A stretch of 64,000 nt of DNA from positions 99,191,705-99,255,704 of the forward strand of contig NC_087062.1 in the NCBI RefSeq assembly GCF_963678635.1, written 5' to 3'. The stretch comes from Symsagittifera roscoffensis. Its lineage: Eukaryota > Xenacoelomorpha > Acoela > Convolutidae. This document shows positions 1 through 13,323 of this stretch, in pieces; position 1 is the stretch's first letter; every line of letters starts with the position of its first letter. Both the position numbers and the translations under genes were made by a program. The notes under the pieces are model-generated. The model saw only the letters and a list, made by a program, of their open reading frames with translations. It was not told where the DNA came from and made no database searches.

Positions 1-982
1 CAGGTTTTCTTGATTCCAGGTTTGAAAGTTTAAGGTCGGAGTTGAAGTGACTATATTACTTAGAAGTGAAAAAAGCAGAATCAAGTCTTTCGGAATCCGA
101 TCCAGTTCTGCAAAGGACTCTAACATATTACCAGATGACCACTACCATAAGGTTTAGGTTTCCATGGGGGGTAATTTGAGCTACCAAGCCATTGTTTTTC
201 CTCCCTACCAAGGGTAGAATCGGGGTTTGGTTGGAACAAAAAATGAAAGACAGAAGGTCTCATCTGAGTAAAAAAATGAAATATCTTCTTTATAACCGAC
301 AGTTTGTAATATTCTTCCCTCTGTTATAAGAAAAACAGTTATGACATGTGATGTAAGGATTTTTTTCCATTGTGATTTTTGACAGGAAATGGCCGGCTTT
401 TTTCTAGCTTCCCACCCCTCGTAAAATAACTAAATAATTGTCTAGAAAAACTAGAAACTGGATCTGCATATCAAAACAATTTCGACTTGGAAAATTCAGT
501 CTGAAAAGCTAAACTTCTGGACAGTTTTTTTTCGACACGGATAATTTTTTCATTTTTGTTTTTCAAATTCAAAAACTATAGGGCTTCAATCTGGTACTGC
601 AATTTACCCCCCTACAAAGTTTTTCGTCGAGGTGGTCAAATTGGCTGGAAAAATGACCTGAATCCAAAATTCCTTTCAACTCTCCGCATTTTGTAGGTTT
701 GGACGTTAAATCGTGTAAATCACTGAAAATTAAATAAAGGTAGTTTGCAGAAATTAATAATTAATGACATTGATCTCATTTTTAAAACATTTTTAGGGAA
801 AATTATGGAATATTAAATGCTAAGGTTGCTTAAGGTTGCTTTTAATCAGAAAAATTTTGTCTTCTAAACTATTAATTTTTGTCGGAAGTTTATACATTGT
901 CTGAAAATTAGTAAGGCTTAGTTATTTGATGATTTGATGATCCTCCTGCAACACAAAAATAAGGCGTCGACCCCTTACCGAC
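1..982. other. Gene-free AT-rich flank
   Basis: Six frames are closed here apart from short chance frames. I see no splice-linked exons, RNA gene or mobile-element end. Composition is AT-rich with many A and T runs. Confidence 0.5.
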
Positions 983-1380
983 CCAAAGGTAGACCCCTCA
1001 GGGATTCGACCCCTTACTGACCCAAAGGTTCTCCTTTGAACTATTTACACATATCCAATTTTGGCTGACGGATCCTAAAACTTTTCTAAAGGCGCCCGCG
1101 GCGCCAATATATACTTATTTTAAGTGGGAGCGCGCGCCAAAAAACGCGAATTTTCAGTTAAAAGTTTTCCAAAAAGTGCCTAAAAACGCCTTTTTGGCCT
1201 GTTTTTTTTTCACAGTTTTGCCTGCGGCGCAGAAATTTTGGCCAAAACAGGGACTATTTATAGATTTGAGAGAGTTCGGAAATACCAATTTGGTCGACCT
1301 AGAAAAAAAGTCGACAAAATTTCGAAAATTTTTTGAAAATCCGCACCCCCCCCCTCAAGAAAATCCTAGATCCGCCCTTG
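983..1380 (-). mobile_element. hAT-type MITE, copy 1 (one end eroded)
   Basis: This stretch is the reverse-complement relative of the element at 10322-10742. Shared segments include the GTCGACCTA-containing part, the GCGCGCGCC stretch, the GCCTGCGGCGCAG stretch and the TTTTGGCTGAC stretch. The right terminus reads TCCTAGATCCGCCCTTG, whose complement carries the GGCGGATCTAGG core typical of hAT MITE ends. The left end is degenerate and lacks a clear terminal repeat. The small reading frames inside it are not genes. Confidence 0.6.
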
Positions 1381-2668
1381 TCCTTACCAAAATTACCAGA
1401 AACCGCGCGAAGCTCGAGGCATGTTCCCCTGCTTTCTCCGAAAATTAAACGACTAATTGTCTGCATAACTTCCGTGCTTTGAACAAACCTTTGCATTGAA
1501 TCTTATTGTTCACAAGGTGCGAAATTTCAGTTTTTTTCAGTCATTGACTTCCGAAATTTTTGAAAAACTGTGGAACTGGCTTTTTGCGGGCACTTGTTCA
1601 AAAGTTTTGTCCAAAAAACACAAATCTTGGCGCTCGTAAAGTTAAACAGAATCGTAAAATTAATTTAGAAAAAAAACGAAAAGGCAGTGATTATTAAAGG
1701 CATAGAGCAAGAACAGAAGTTTCAAGAGACAACTTCGAATTTCATTCAACTTCTTGCTGGTATTTTCCTGTGTAAGAATACTACAATGTCAACAATCAAA
1801 GCAACAACCTTCGACAATCAAAGCAACAACCACCCGCTCAAACTTATGCTTTTTGTTACTTTGTTCAATTTGTTCCATGTTTTTTTTTGAATTCGTTTCA
1901 CATTAAATTTTTCACACTTTAAAGGTCGTGATTCATTACTCGGAACTATATAAAGAGAATCCTCATAATTATTATCGAATGAAATTGAGTTGGAAAACTA
2001 TTCTTTTTGAAATTCAATTGATTCGACTCTGCTTTTTTCTACCGGATACCGGAAGTTTATACCTTCTGGCTAATTTATAAGGAAATATGAGTATGAAACA
2101 ATTTTCTGATGTTTTAAACCTTTAATACTTGCTGCTCACATATCCACGATTTCCAGTTGTAATATTTTGAATGAAATTGTTTTCGATAATCGGATGTTAA
2201 TCTTAATCTGGTGTTAATCTGGGATGTTAATCACTGTAATTTGTAATGGCAATAAAATGTGGTTGAAAGTCTTTGTGCAACTAACTTTAGTTAAAAGAAC
2301 ACTGCTGGAGAACTCTTAAGTTGTCAACTTATCTTATTTACAATAGCTGGAGGTCGAAATTTGGAATAAGGTTTTTCGAGAACTTGGAAGTTTTGAGAAA
2401 ATGAACCCAACTGACAGTTTTGAATGCTCGCCTATCCAGCTCAAAATGCAAATGAACTTATTTGCGCCAGAGACTGCTAAAAGTAATAGAGTTGAAAACT
2501 ATTTTTTTTCGGTTGCCCAAATAGGAGACGGGACTAACCTGGGGGGCTGAGGATAGATGGAATGGAATAGGTGGGAGTGGGGTAGGTGTGTATATCAGGG
2601 GGATGGGTGTAAACTTGTGCATCTTCAACTTGTGCGTAAAAATTGAAGAGAACCCAAAAATTAATTAA
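1381..2668. other. Gene-free interval
   Basis: No supported gene. The 67-codon frame at 1687-1890 lacks family motifs, splice context or a signal sequence. A G-rich low-complexity patch lies near 2540-2610. Confidence 0.4.
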
Positions 2669-3016
2669 CCAGGTTGACCAAAAATGCTTCTATAATTTTC
2701 ATTTATGAAAAAATGTTTATCATACAATTTTGTACAAATTTTGGGGCAATTTCAATTTTACTTGTCGCCATCAAAAAGGCTAGTCGTACAATTTTCATAT
2801 ATGGAAATTGTATGATAACCATTTTTTTCTAAAAAGAAACAGTTTTTTTTCTTCATCAGACTGTTTTATTTGGTTCAAATAGCCGCAGAAACTAGTTCGA
2901 ATTTTTTTTCTATAGTTTTTAAAATTGTATGAAAATTGTATGATTAGCATTTCTCCATGCTTTTGATGTATGAAATTGTATGATAAGCATTTTTGGTTTA
3001 TGGAGGTCAACCCGGG
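2669..3016. mobile_element. CCCGGGTTGACC foldback MITE, copy 1
   Basis: The element starts with CCAGGTTGACC and ends with GGTCAACCCGGG. Inside are inverted copies of AAAATGCTTATCATACAATTT and its complement around a CATATATGG centre, so either strand can fold into stacked hairpins. Related copies occur at 3897, 13543, 16097, 31198, 43138, 46158 and 48467. It has no coding capacity and is likely non-autonomous; the transposase family cannot be told from sequence alone. Confidence 0.7.
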
Positions 3017-3896
3017 TATTTATGGTAAGATTTGGAGACCCAGTAAGCTGTGAGTAATGCAGAAAAAGCTGCACGTTTTGCAGAAATTTTGGGAAATTTT
3101 GTAGAGATTATAATCCATTATAATCCTTTATAATGGATTTAAAGTGGATTATAATCGATTCAATTTTTCAAAAAATAAGGGATTGTAATGAATTATAATC
3201 AATTGCGAGGTCCCAAAGTGTAATTATAATGGGTTAAAATGGTAAAATTTTTGACCACAAATATCCATGGAACATGGCTGCGGGTAGTCTGCTGTAGTTC
3301 AAAATTCTGAATAATAAGACTTTGAATTGCTTCTGAGTCATCAAAATCGGCACCTTCAAAGCATGTCAGTTCCTGCCCGTATGCTCTCATTTGAGTTTTT
3401 GTTCGCTCAAGAAAAAATTTAAAACTACTTGTCGCTTAACTACTTGTCGTAAAACTACCTGTCGTAAAACTACTAAAGTTGCTTAACTATCTTTTGTTAC
3501 TCGGGGGGGGGGATCGATCACTATACTATCGTGACATTTAGATTGCTGTGAAACGCTTAGTAATAAAGTTACATTTACGCGCGGCGAATTAACTTGCACC
3601 GCAAAATTGTTCCAAACTCAATTGAAGCAGGCTAATTGGTCGTATGAATTCCATACACCATTCTTTATATTCAGCTCAAAATCATAGTTTGCTAATACTT
3701 CAATAACAAAGAGCTATTTGAGACCAGTTTATGGACAGTCGGTAGATTCAGGGTTTTGCCCTGATACAAGCAGTCTTGTTCCGTTTCATCTAGCTATTGA
3801 TAATCCGGGTTCAAATCTAAAAAGATAAATAATCTGTAATTGGTTGTTGAAAAACTAAAGGGTTCGAAAGGTGTTCAGCTAATTTGGATAAAAATA
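3017..3896. other. Gene-free interval with TTATAATC repeats
   Basis: Positions 3100-3240 carry overlapping TTATAATC/GATTATAA motifs like those in the element at 26584-26968. Positions 3570-3800 resemble repeats at 32560-32690 and 34870-34990 (shared ACAGTC...CAGGGTTTTGCCCTGATACAAGCAGTCTTGTT-like text). No gene is supported. Confidence 0.4.
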
Positions 3897-4737
3897 CCCG
3901 GGTTGAACAAAACGCTACTCATACAATTTTTATATATGGAAAGATATTAACCATACACTTTTCATGCAATTCCATAAGTACAGAAAAAAAATTCAAAACA
4001 TTTGGGTTGTGTTTGTAACCGAACACTAGTGACAAAAACCATGGTTTACCCAAAACTAGAGTCACCAATGTTTTGATCGTTTTGCAATAATAATGCATTG
4101 GAAACAACCTGAATTGTCCAAGAATTGTCTCACACAAATGATATACTGAACCTTTCAATGTTTTAAATTTTGGCAAACATTTTTGAAATGGATCTTTTTA
4201 AATTTGAATTTTCACTTAATCAGACATTGATCAAGGCATGCTAAACATGCCATGCAAGCGAAATCGAAGTTTCGAAAACTTTTGTAGAGAAATTTGTATC
4301 TAACGTTTGTGTATCCAGGAATACGGTATGAACACAAAAAATTAAATATCTATCTTTCTTTTGTGTATCCAGGAATACGTTATGCACATTTAAAAATTAA
4401 AACAATTTTTTTTGGAAAACGTTTATTTGAGAAGATCGTTCGTTTTGCGGTTGAAAAAAAACACAAAACATAGGGCAATTTCAAAATTATTTGGATTTTT
4501 TTTTGTTTTTGCAATCGAAAAAATATTTGTTATACAATTTTCATTTATGTAGTTCGTTTGATTTGCATTTGTTTGACAAAACGTTTTTTTTTTAGTATTT
4601 TACACCGAACATTTTTAGAAAGTTCGATGACACCATTTTAGCAGAATGTATAAAAAATGTACAATATGGTAATTTTTCATAGACTTAGTTCATGGTTTGT
4701 ATGAATAGCCTTATCGATCTATGGAGGTCAACCCGGG
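3897..4737. mobile_element. CCCGGGTTGACC foldback MITE, copy 2 (long form)
   Basis: Bounded by CCCGGGTTGAAC and GGTCAACCCGGG. The interior contains the hairpin segments and a centre shared with the copies at 31198, 43138 and 46158, including the CCTTGATCAATGTC-like text seen here in reverse. An 85-codon frame within it (3919-4176, minus) is a by-product of the repeat, not a gene. Confidence 0.7.
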
Positions 4738-7700
4738 CGAGTCATATATAATTTGAAATTAAAGCAAGCGTTAATTTAAGTCCTTAAGTCGGCAAAATAT
4801 AAATTTCAATTCCAATTGAGTCAAGCAATTAGGTCTTAACAAAGTTTACAAGAGACCGAATACTACATTTTGCTGGACTTCACAACTTGTCCAGGGAAAA
4901 AGGTTCAAAAACAATCTTTTTTTTATTTTAAGAACTTTTCCACTAAAAAGAGTTCCAAGAAACTCGAAAAAATGTTTACAGACCCAAATTGTCGCTCAAG
5001 AGGATGAAATCTTTTTTTTTCTGGCTACCTACCCAAAACTCAACAAGAATAGCCGGTTACTGTGTAATTAACACAGAATGTTCGGACCATGGTCTTTAGA
5101 AAACTACGTTTTAGAAAATTTTTTATCCAAATTAGTGTAATTTTTTCTGCTAGGAATGATCAAAAGATCTGACGTAAAAATACAATTTAGGTAGATTAGA
5201 CAGTCATAGTCATATATGCAAATGAGACAAAAATTGTTGAGTAAAAATAACTAAAAAATCCAAAAATGCTTTTAAAATTAAGTTTAAGGTCTTAAATTAG
5301 GCATAATTTAGCTGTTATAATCCTGCTCGCTTGCGTTATTTGCCTTTTCAAACTGTTTTTTCTCTACACAGGGGAATCACGACTGAAAGGGCTTTAATAT
5401 GATATATCACTCCTCGTCCCAGTCCCATGATTAATTGTGGTACCTGATTTTGTGTGAAAACGAGAAAAAAAACTAAAGCACGCCCGAATACAAACTTGAA
5501 ATGGTCGGAATAATAAACCTAACAAAATGTTTCGACAAAATGTTAAAACGAAAATTGACAAAATGATTTTGAATTCAATTGCGAGACCATTTTGTGAAAA
5601 ACTCCCTGAAATGAGAAACTTTATTTCAAGTTTACACAATGTTTAGGGTTTTGGCTGTGAAAACATATTGTTCTACGGATGGAAGTTTATGCTGCAATAC
5701 TGTCAAAAAGATGAAAGAAAAATGAATGTTTTTAAATAACAGGGCAAAGTTTTGTCGTTTTAATTGTCGTTTTTCAAAGGTCGTCTCATATTTTAAACTG
5801 AGCATTAAATTTAATACTTAGCGTCTCTTAAGTAAAATATTTCAATCGATTTTATTACTCATTTCAATTTGTAAGTAGAATTTACTCAGTTTGGTTAGCA
5901 CTTCACGCTACGCATGATTAAAAAACTACAAAGCCTTAGCGCAAAATTTTTCTCATTTCAGTCAAATCAATACAAGCCCAACTGCGTCTTTTGTAATTTG
6001 TACGCAGATTCCGCAACAAGGACGCTTCCTTTGTTTTTTTTTCTTTTATCGATCCGACAAAATTTAACAATTTTCAGGACTTGTCTTTGGAATACAAGAG
6101 TATACAGAACCAAAACTGTGCGCCTATCTAATGCACAATTTGGCCTCGTAATGATTGGAAATTTTCAAATTCCTAAGCATTTTTTCAAAGTTTTTGTCCA
6201 AATTAAGTTTTTAAGTAAATTTCAGCTCCGATCATCAACTTTGAGGTAAACAAAAAAAATTATTCTGAATTTTTTTTTCATGTTAATAAGTTTTACTCAG
6301 TGCCAATTTTGTTACGTACTCATCCTAAGTTTCATTTAGTTTGTAGGAAATTTCAGGAACTAGTTCAGGGTGCGCAGACAAAAATATCTCATTTTTGAAT
6401 GTTTTTGCTCAGCTCAAAATTATCGATAAACCAAAAACTGCAGTGCCAATGAAAAAGAAAAAGGTTGTTTCATGCTTTCTAAACTTCTCTAAAAATTACC
6501 TCTTTTTTGCTATTTATTGTTGAAATCATACAAGAACAGAGAAACTAATCGGACTTCCGTAAAATTAAGATATATTTTTTATTTGTTCTCGGAGAACCTG
6601 CCTCTTTCTATAAAAGTTTTAGATCTGATTCGATTTGTTGTTATGCAGTTATCAGCGGGCGCGTATGAAAGTGACATTTTTGAAAAAACAAAAATAGTTT
6701 ATTTTGGGGTTCAAGACATCAACTACGATTACTATTATGCTCTGCCTCAAATGCCACGCTCAATTTTAACATTTTCTCAAGTTATTCAATATTAAATGTG
6801 CTTCAGTCTCGTGAAAACAATTGTTTTAACTTGTATTTTTGATAAATTTGTAGTGCAGATATTTTGTGGAGGGCAGTCTTTCGCATCGCAGCTATTGTTA
6901 ATTGAAGTTTCTTAGGATCGTCTATAGTCGCTCATATCGTTTGCCTCTTTTTCCCCACACAACATGTCGGTTTACTTTCTTCGCCTGTGGGTATCGAGCC
7001 TGAAACATTGAAGAGTTGCAAGAGAGTTTTTCAGACAAGGTTATCAAGTGGCACGTTGTTGGTGAGTCACTTGCTAGATTATTGTTCTCTTATCTGAAAT
7101 CTTGGCTAAGTGCTACATCAAACTTTCTGCCGTCAATGCGAATGGGTCATTTTTTCACCAAGTTCTATAAAACGATAATGTTTAGTTTCAAAACTTAGCC
7201 CTCGTCACATGGGAACAATGTTTGTCGCTAGGAAACCGTGGTAAGTTCTTTCAATTGATTTGATTGAGAAAACCGCTGAAGGCGAATTTAATTAGGTAGA
7301 TGTTTTATTGCATCAGTTATCCACGTGGAAACTGTTTTATGAAGTTATTTCAACAATTTTCCTTGGTAGGGAGACAATTCGCAACAGACAACATTTTGTA
7401 ACAGGCTACATTTCGTAACAAGGCATTGGCAAGTAGAATACACTTGCTCCGCATTGCTCTGCTTCGCTTAAATCTGGCACAAGAGGAATGCTGCGCGTGA
7501 ATCAGTGTTCCCGGATTAATCTGCTGTAACGAATTGTAGCTTGTTACGAATTACCGCCTCACAATTTTCAATATAGCAAAAAATAATTTTAAACGTTTGT
7601 TGATTGTGTTGCTTATGATAATTGTAAAAAATGCTTCACTTGATGTTCTCAGGCCACTCGGAAATTTTTTTTGTAAACCATTTTCTGATTTAGGTGAGTT

Positions 7701-8154
7701 GATATTTTAGCTATTCCCCGGATAAACTTTGAAAAACAAGTTTTACTTAACGACAGCAATCCAAATTTTTACCAAACATTTTGGGGCAAAAAACTGACAA
7801 TAGCTGTTTATTCTGTTTAACAGAAGCGCAACTGCAGCTGCAACAAAATTGTGGAAAAAAAGTAATAAAAAACGTTAAAAAAACAAGAATAAAAAATTTA
7901 AATTTTAAATCTCATCTAGACTAATATGAATACATTTTATATTTTATGCATATGCAGTGTTCACACTGTCTTTTTTTTCGGAGGCTCTTTTTGCCAGCTC
8001 GTGTAATGGAACAAAATGTGATTTTTTGTGACAAAAATTGAAGATAGCGCAAATAAATTATTTTTAACTGCATTCCAAGTTCCTTAATTTCATGTTGATT
8101 TGCTTCTCTGTTTTGTTAAACTTTACAGTAAAAAATGGTACAAAACAAAATGGC
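4738..8154. other. Gene-free AT-rich interval
   Basis: Long interval without supportable exons. Frames of 111 codons (5914-6249) and 92 codons (6517-6795) are open, but show low-complexity AT-driven composition, no recognisable motifs and no convincing splice neighbours, so I do not call them. The segment TAACGAATTGTAGC / GCAACAGACAACATTTTGTAAC near 7380-7560 has weak inverted symmetry. Confidence 0.35.
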
Positions 8155-9085
8155 CTATTTTATTGAGAGAAAAACAATGTACTGGCCAAGAAAGTTAAAA
8201 CAACGCGACGATGTAATGAACAACAATAAAAATAGTCAAAATCACGTTTTACGAGCCGTTTTAAAATTTGAAATTTAGTTTGATGCTAAAAACTCCACTA
8301 TTTTTGTGGAACAATAGAAATAGCTCGCAAAAATTCAGAAAAAGAGGAATATTTTTTTTCGGGGAGCTTCAATCTAGTGTACGAATATGTCTGAAAAAAC
8401 GCCGGAAAATAATTCTCAAACATAAGGAAAAAACTGATAGAAGTCTAAAAATCTGCATATAACGATCGCCCGCTAAATTTTTCCACGATTTTCATGGGAA
8501 AAATTTGCCAAAAAATCGAAGAGAATTACACATTGGACCAGGCAATCAGTTATAACCCAGTTAATCTATCTTTTTTCTACAATTTTAAATCAATTTGAAT
8601 CCGTAAAGCCCACTATAAAAAAATTATAACGGATTACAGTACCAATTTTTTTGCAAATCTTTTGTGAAATTTGCAACAATTTGTGCCTTACTCACGGCCT
8701 ACTCGACTTCCCCCACTCCTAGCCCAAGATTTTTCAATATTTCTCTCGACGTTGAAAATAAACCCTCCCCCGAAGGTACTCTCCCCTTCCAGCCCAATAA
8801 CATACCTGAATTAGCAATCCACCCAACCTCACCAAAATCCACTATGCTTACGCCTTTCACACAAACAGATGGACGTGTGGAGGTAAGGGTCAGGGATCGG
8901 GGAGAAAGAAGTTATTGGTAAATGGTAGCCTACTCCCACTTATTTTTTATTGCAAAACGGCCTTCATTTCGAAAATAACTTCCCCTTCGCCCTTATTTAA
9001 CACAAAATTTTGCAAAAATTTTCCTGGTGCAAAAAGAAGAGAAAGAAATAAGTATGGTTGGACTAAGTATAGGGAAAGTATGGGG
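8155..9085. repeat. Diverged segmental duplicate, block 1
   Basis: This block is paralogous to 9590-10972. Shared text runs from TTTTATTGAGAG through ACGATCGCCCGCTAAATTTTT, TTTCACACAAACAGA and AGGGATCGGGG to CATATTTAACACAAAA-like sequence. The two blocks differ by many substitutions and small indels, so the duplication is old. This copy lacks the hAT MITE present in block 2 and so provides its empty site. Confidence 0.7.
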
Positions 9086-9589
9086 GTTGGAGTTTTTAAA
9101 TGAAAAAATAAGGAGAAAAAGTTCGCGCTAAAAATAAGCAGCTTTTAAACTGGCCGGAAAATTTCCATGGAATCCATCTATCAAATTGCTGTATTTGTAA
9201 ACGGATACCGCAAATCGTAAGCGGATTTTAAGGAATTTTTTGTCATTAAGCCAATTTTTTTTCATTCATGGTCCAGTTTTCCAATGCAAATTACCAAGTT
9301 TGCGACTCATCATGTGGATTAAACATTAGATCCCTTTAAAAGGTTTCAGGCTAAGAATTACCAGTTTTCAGCAATATTCTTTTTATTAAATCATAAAATG
9401 ATCTTAAAAGATACCGGTTCACCTGTTGAGGAAATTATGAAGTAGATCTTTTATGCAGTCTTCATCTAAACGTTTTAAAATGTTTTCAAGTGAAAGTACT
9501 GTTAATTAATTTTGCACAAATGAACCTTTTTGGCTATCAAACTAAAATGATTTCCTTTACCCAAAAATTTTTTTAAAAAATGCTACGAA

Positions 9590-10972
9590 TGAAGTTATTT
9601 TTTATTGAGAGTAAGAGCATGTATTGAAAAACAAAATTAAAACAATGCGACAATCTAACTGAACAACAAAATTAATTGGGAAATGTTAATCACAATCACA
9701 ATTTACGAGCCATTTTATAAATTGAAACTTAGTTTGATGCCAAAACTATTTTTGTGGGAAAATTAAAACAGCTCAAAAAACTTAGAAAAGTAGCAAAATT
9801 TTGATCGAGCAGCTTCGATTCAAAGTTCGAATTATGTGTGAAAAAAGCCAGAAAGAATTTCTCGAACAAGAAAGGAAAAATCTGATCGGAGACTAAAAAC
9901 CTGCAAATAACGATCGCTTGTAATGCATATAACGATTGCCCGCTAAATTTTTGCCCAAGGTTTTCGTGGGAAAAAGTTTGCCGGAACATTCGAATAGAAT
10001 TTTTCTTTGGACCACGCAATCAGCTATAAACGAGTATAGTCCAATTTTTTTCTTCAATTTTATATCAATTTTGATCCGTAAAATCCATCCGTAAAATATA
10101 ATGGATTACAGTACAAAATTTTTTGCCAGCTATTTGCGAAACTTGCAACATTTCGTGCCTTACTCGACTTTCCCCACACCTAACCTAAGATTTTTAATAT
10201 TTCTCTCGATGTTGAAAAAGCAGTTTAAAAACACGCCATCTCCCATTAACATTCCCTTAATTATCAATCCACCCAACCTCACCAAAATCCACAAAACTTA
10301 CGCCTTTCACACAAACAGAGGCAGGCGCAGATCTGGGAATTTCTCGAGGGGGAGGGATTTTCAAAAAAGTTTTGAAAACTGTGTCGACATTTTTTTAGGT
10401 CAACCAAATTGATTTTCTGAGCTCTCACCAACTACTATAAAGACCCTAATTTGACCAATTTTTCCTGTGCCGCAGGCAAATTTTTGAAAAAAGGCCAAAA
10501 ATAGACGGTTTTCGGCACTTTTTGGAAAATTTCGGCCAAAAATCGCGTTCTTTTTTGGCGCGCGCTCCCCCCTCAAAATTAGTATACATTGGCGCCGAAG
10601 GTGCCTTAACAAAAATTTTAAGGTAAGTCAGCCAAAAATGGATATCTGAAAATTTTTTTTGGGTCGGCAGGAGGTCGAATCCCTGAGCAAGGGCGTTCGC
10701 CCGAACGCCCCCCCCCCCCTCCTCCCCCTAAATCCGCTACTGAACAGAGGGATGCGTGGAGGTAGGTCGCAGGGATCGGGGGAGAGGGGAGTTATGGGTA
10801 AATGTTAGTCGACTCCCAATTATTTTTTATTGCTGAATATCATAACGGCCTTCATTACAAATTAACCACCCCTTCGCCCATATTTAACACAAAAGTTTTT
10901 AAAAAATTTCTCTGCAGCAAAAATTAAGAGGAGGAATTAAGAATGGTAAGACTAAGTGTGGGAAAAGTAATA
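9590..10972. repeat. Diverged segmental duplicate, block 2
   Basis: Paralogue of 8155-9085, longer because a 421-bp MITE sits at 10322-10742. Reading frames in it (9729-10019 minus, 10101-10412 plus) are not conserved as frames between the two blocks, which argues against coding function. Confidence 0.7.
10322..10742 (+). mobile_element. hAT-type MITE, copy 2, intact with 8-bp TSD
   Basis: The element is flanked by AACAGAGG at 10314-10321 and again at 10743-10750, a perfect 8-bp target duplication. Left end is CAGGCGCAGATCTGGG; the right end read inward is CAGTAGCGGATTTAGGG. CAG termini with a GCGGATYTAGG core and an 8-bp duplication are hallmarks of hAT elements. The paralogous block at ~8860 is uninterrupted at the same place (CACAAACAGATGG). 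No transposase is encoded. A C-rich run lies near the right end. Confidence 0.85.
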
Positions 10973-11206
10973 GAAAAGTAAGAAAAAAAAAGGAAAAAAC
11001 AAGGGAAAAGTAAGGGAAAAGCATTTTTTGCGTAAAGGAAATCAATTTAGTTAGACAGTCAAAAAGGTTCATTTGTACAAAATTATTTAACCATGTTATT
11101 ATTTGAAAACATTTTTAAACGTTTAGTATTTCTGTTTAATTTCCGCGGACCACAAAAACGACTAAAAAGCTGACTTTAGTAGTAGGTGTTCATTATTGTA
11201 CCCTAA

Positions 11207-13130
11207 CCCGCACTGACAAAAATGAATTTAGATCAATTTTAGTATGAAAAAAGTATGCAGATTAAATTGAAATCGATTTAAGTTGTAAAAAAGTAAGTTA
11301 ATCAAAAACAAAAATTCAGATCGATTTTGATCGATTTTAAATCGATTTAAATCGATTTAATTTCAAAGCTAAAAAAATCGATTCTAGTCCATTTTAAATC
11401 GATTCAAAAGGATCTTAAATCTGGCCTAAAATGAAATCGATGCAAATCGATTTTAAATCAATTTGAATAGATTTTTTTCACTTCTTTTTTTTTCTTGAAA
11501 CTTTCGAATGGCAGAAAAAATTTGAAAACTTTTGTTACGTGTCGTTACAGATATCAAAGTTGACTAAAACGCCCCCATGCCCTCCCCCAATTCTCCCCCC
11601 CCCCCCCCCCAATTCTCCCCCCCCCCCCCATCAGTTATACCAGATGTAACTTTTTCCACTGAATTCATTAAATTAGACACTTAAATCGATCCAAAATTTT
11701 CCAGAAATCAATTTTGGTGCCTGTAGAAAACTTTTAGGGTCAGTCAGCCAAAAAATCACAAAATAGTACAAAAGAGGACCCTTTTGGTCGGCAAGGGACG
11801 AATCCCTGAGGGGAAAAGCTCGTCCGCCTCCCGCCCTTCCCTAAATCCGCTGGTGGCACCGTATAAGAAGTTTCGATGGTAGTGAGAATTCAAGTGACTA
11901 TTTTGGACAGTTAAGACTCCTGGTAAAAGTTTCAACCGTTGTTGGTTAAAGAGAAACTACTGTTAATACTTCAGCAATTAAAATCTTAGTTATACGTTGT
12001 CCCACACACTGCTACATTGTTTTCCAGTAATCTAGACTTTTTTGAGTTCGCCCTTTTTTACAGCAAAAAAATGGTGGTACAAATAAGCGTTGAAACAAAT
12101 TATCGTGCCGGCATGAATAGTGCGAAATGACTATGGCGTTGGATGTGTATTTTTTTCGCGTGAACTAGGGTATCTGGAAGTGAACTCCATTGAGTTTAAA
12201 CGTGTTGACAGTTGCGGAATCTATATATATTTTATTCAAACAAATGATTAAGAAATTTTAAGCATACATTTTTAATACTTGGTTTTTGCCCAGTATCTGA
12301 TTTACATTGATAGTTTTTTAAAAAACTTATTGCAGATTTTTCAGCTGAAAATCTGGTTTATATTGACCAATTTATTCTTTCGTTGAACAGGTTTTTGCCC
12401 AAGATCGAATGTTCAATGTTGATTTTCTATGATTTCAATGCATATTTTTGAGCTCAAAATCTGGTTTATTTTGACAATTTTCTTGATTTGTTACATATGT
12501 TAATGCACGAAATCTGATTTACAATGATGATTTTCTAGGTTTTTGTTGTAAATTTTTGAGCTCAAAATCTGGTTTATATTAACATTTTTTATTTATTTTT
12601 TAATTCTGAAGCATCTGGTAAGTGTGTGTTTTTTTAAATCAAGAATAAAGTATTACAATTAGTTTCTAAATAGCATGTCAAGAATAAAATCAAGAATAAA
12701 AAATCAAGAATAAAATATTACAATTAGTTTTCTAAATAGCATGTTTTTTTTGCCTTGTTAGCAAAAAATCGATTTTAGTGTGTCGGAAAAAATCCATCGA
12801 AATCGATTTAAATTGATTTTTGAGACACTTGAATCGATTTAAAATTTTCAAAAAAATTGATATAAATCGATTCAAAATAGATTTAAGGGAGATTCTGATG
12901 AATTTAAGTGAGGATCGAACGGATTTTAGTGAGTCGGAAAGTCCATCGAAATCGATTTCAATCGATTTTTTAGAAACTTAAATTGATTTCAATTTTTCAA
13001 AAAGATCAATTTAAATCGATTTAAAATCCATTTAAGTTCGTAAAATGTACAAGGTTAATCGATTTGGATCGATTTAAAATCAATTTAAAATCAATTTAAA
13101 TCGACCGGATACCTTTTCTATCAGTGCGGG
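11207..13130. mobile_element. CCCGCACTGA element with ATCGATTTAAA arrays
   Basis: The ends are CCCGCACTGACA (11207) and its complement TATCAGTGCGGG (to 13130). Just inside each end lies an array of overlapping palindromic ATCGATTTAAATCGATT motifs (about 11220-11470 and 12770-13110). The core contains a C-run region (11590-11635), a hAT MITE fragment, a degenerate tandem series of GAGCTCAAAATCTGGTTTATATTGAC-like units (12270-12600) and a duplicated AATCAAGAATAAA segment (12640-12745). A shorter element of the same architecture is at 26584-26968. No ORF of note. Confidence 0.6.
11720..11855 (+). mobile_element. hAT-type MITE fragment, copy 3
   Basis: Right-end fragment of the 10322 family: GTCAGCCAAAAA, GGTCGGCAAGGGACGAATCCCTGAG and the terminus CCCTAAATCCGCTGGTG. 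The left half is absent. Confidence 0.55.
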
Positions 13131-13323
13131 AATGCTTGATTGACTAAAATGACGCAAAAATCATCCGTTTTTGGGAGACTTTTTTAGATCTGAATTTCAT
13201 AATATAAATCCCTCTCAATAACTTTTGTTTATTTACAGCGACTTTCATTCTGATCTTTTTTCTAATGTCGACCCAAATTGAGAGAGCCAAAAGCTTAAGT
13301 TTTCCAAATTTGCCACTTTTCCA

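Noticed and set aside
5914-6795. Frames of 111 and 92 codons suggesting genes
   Set aside because: AT-driven composition, no motifs, no convincing splice sites, and no conservation between duplicates.
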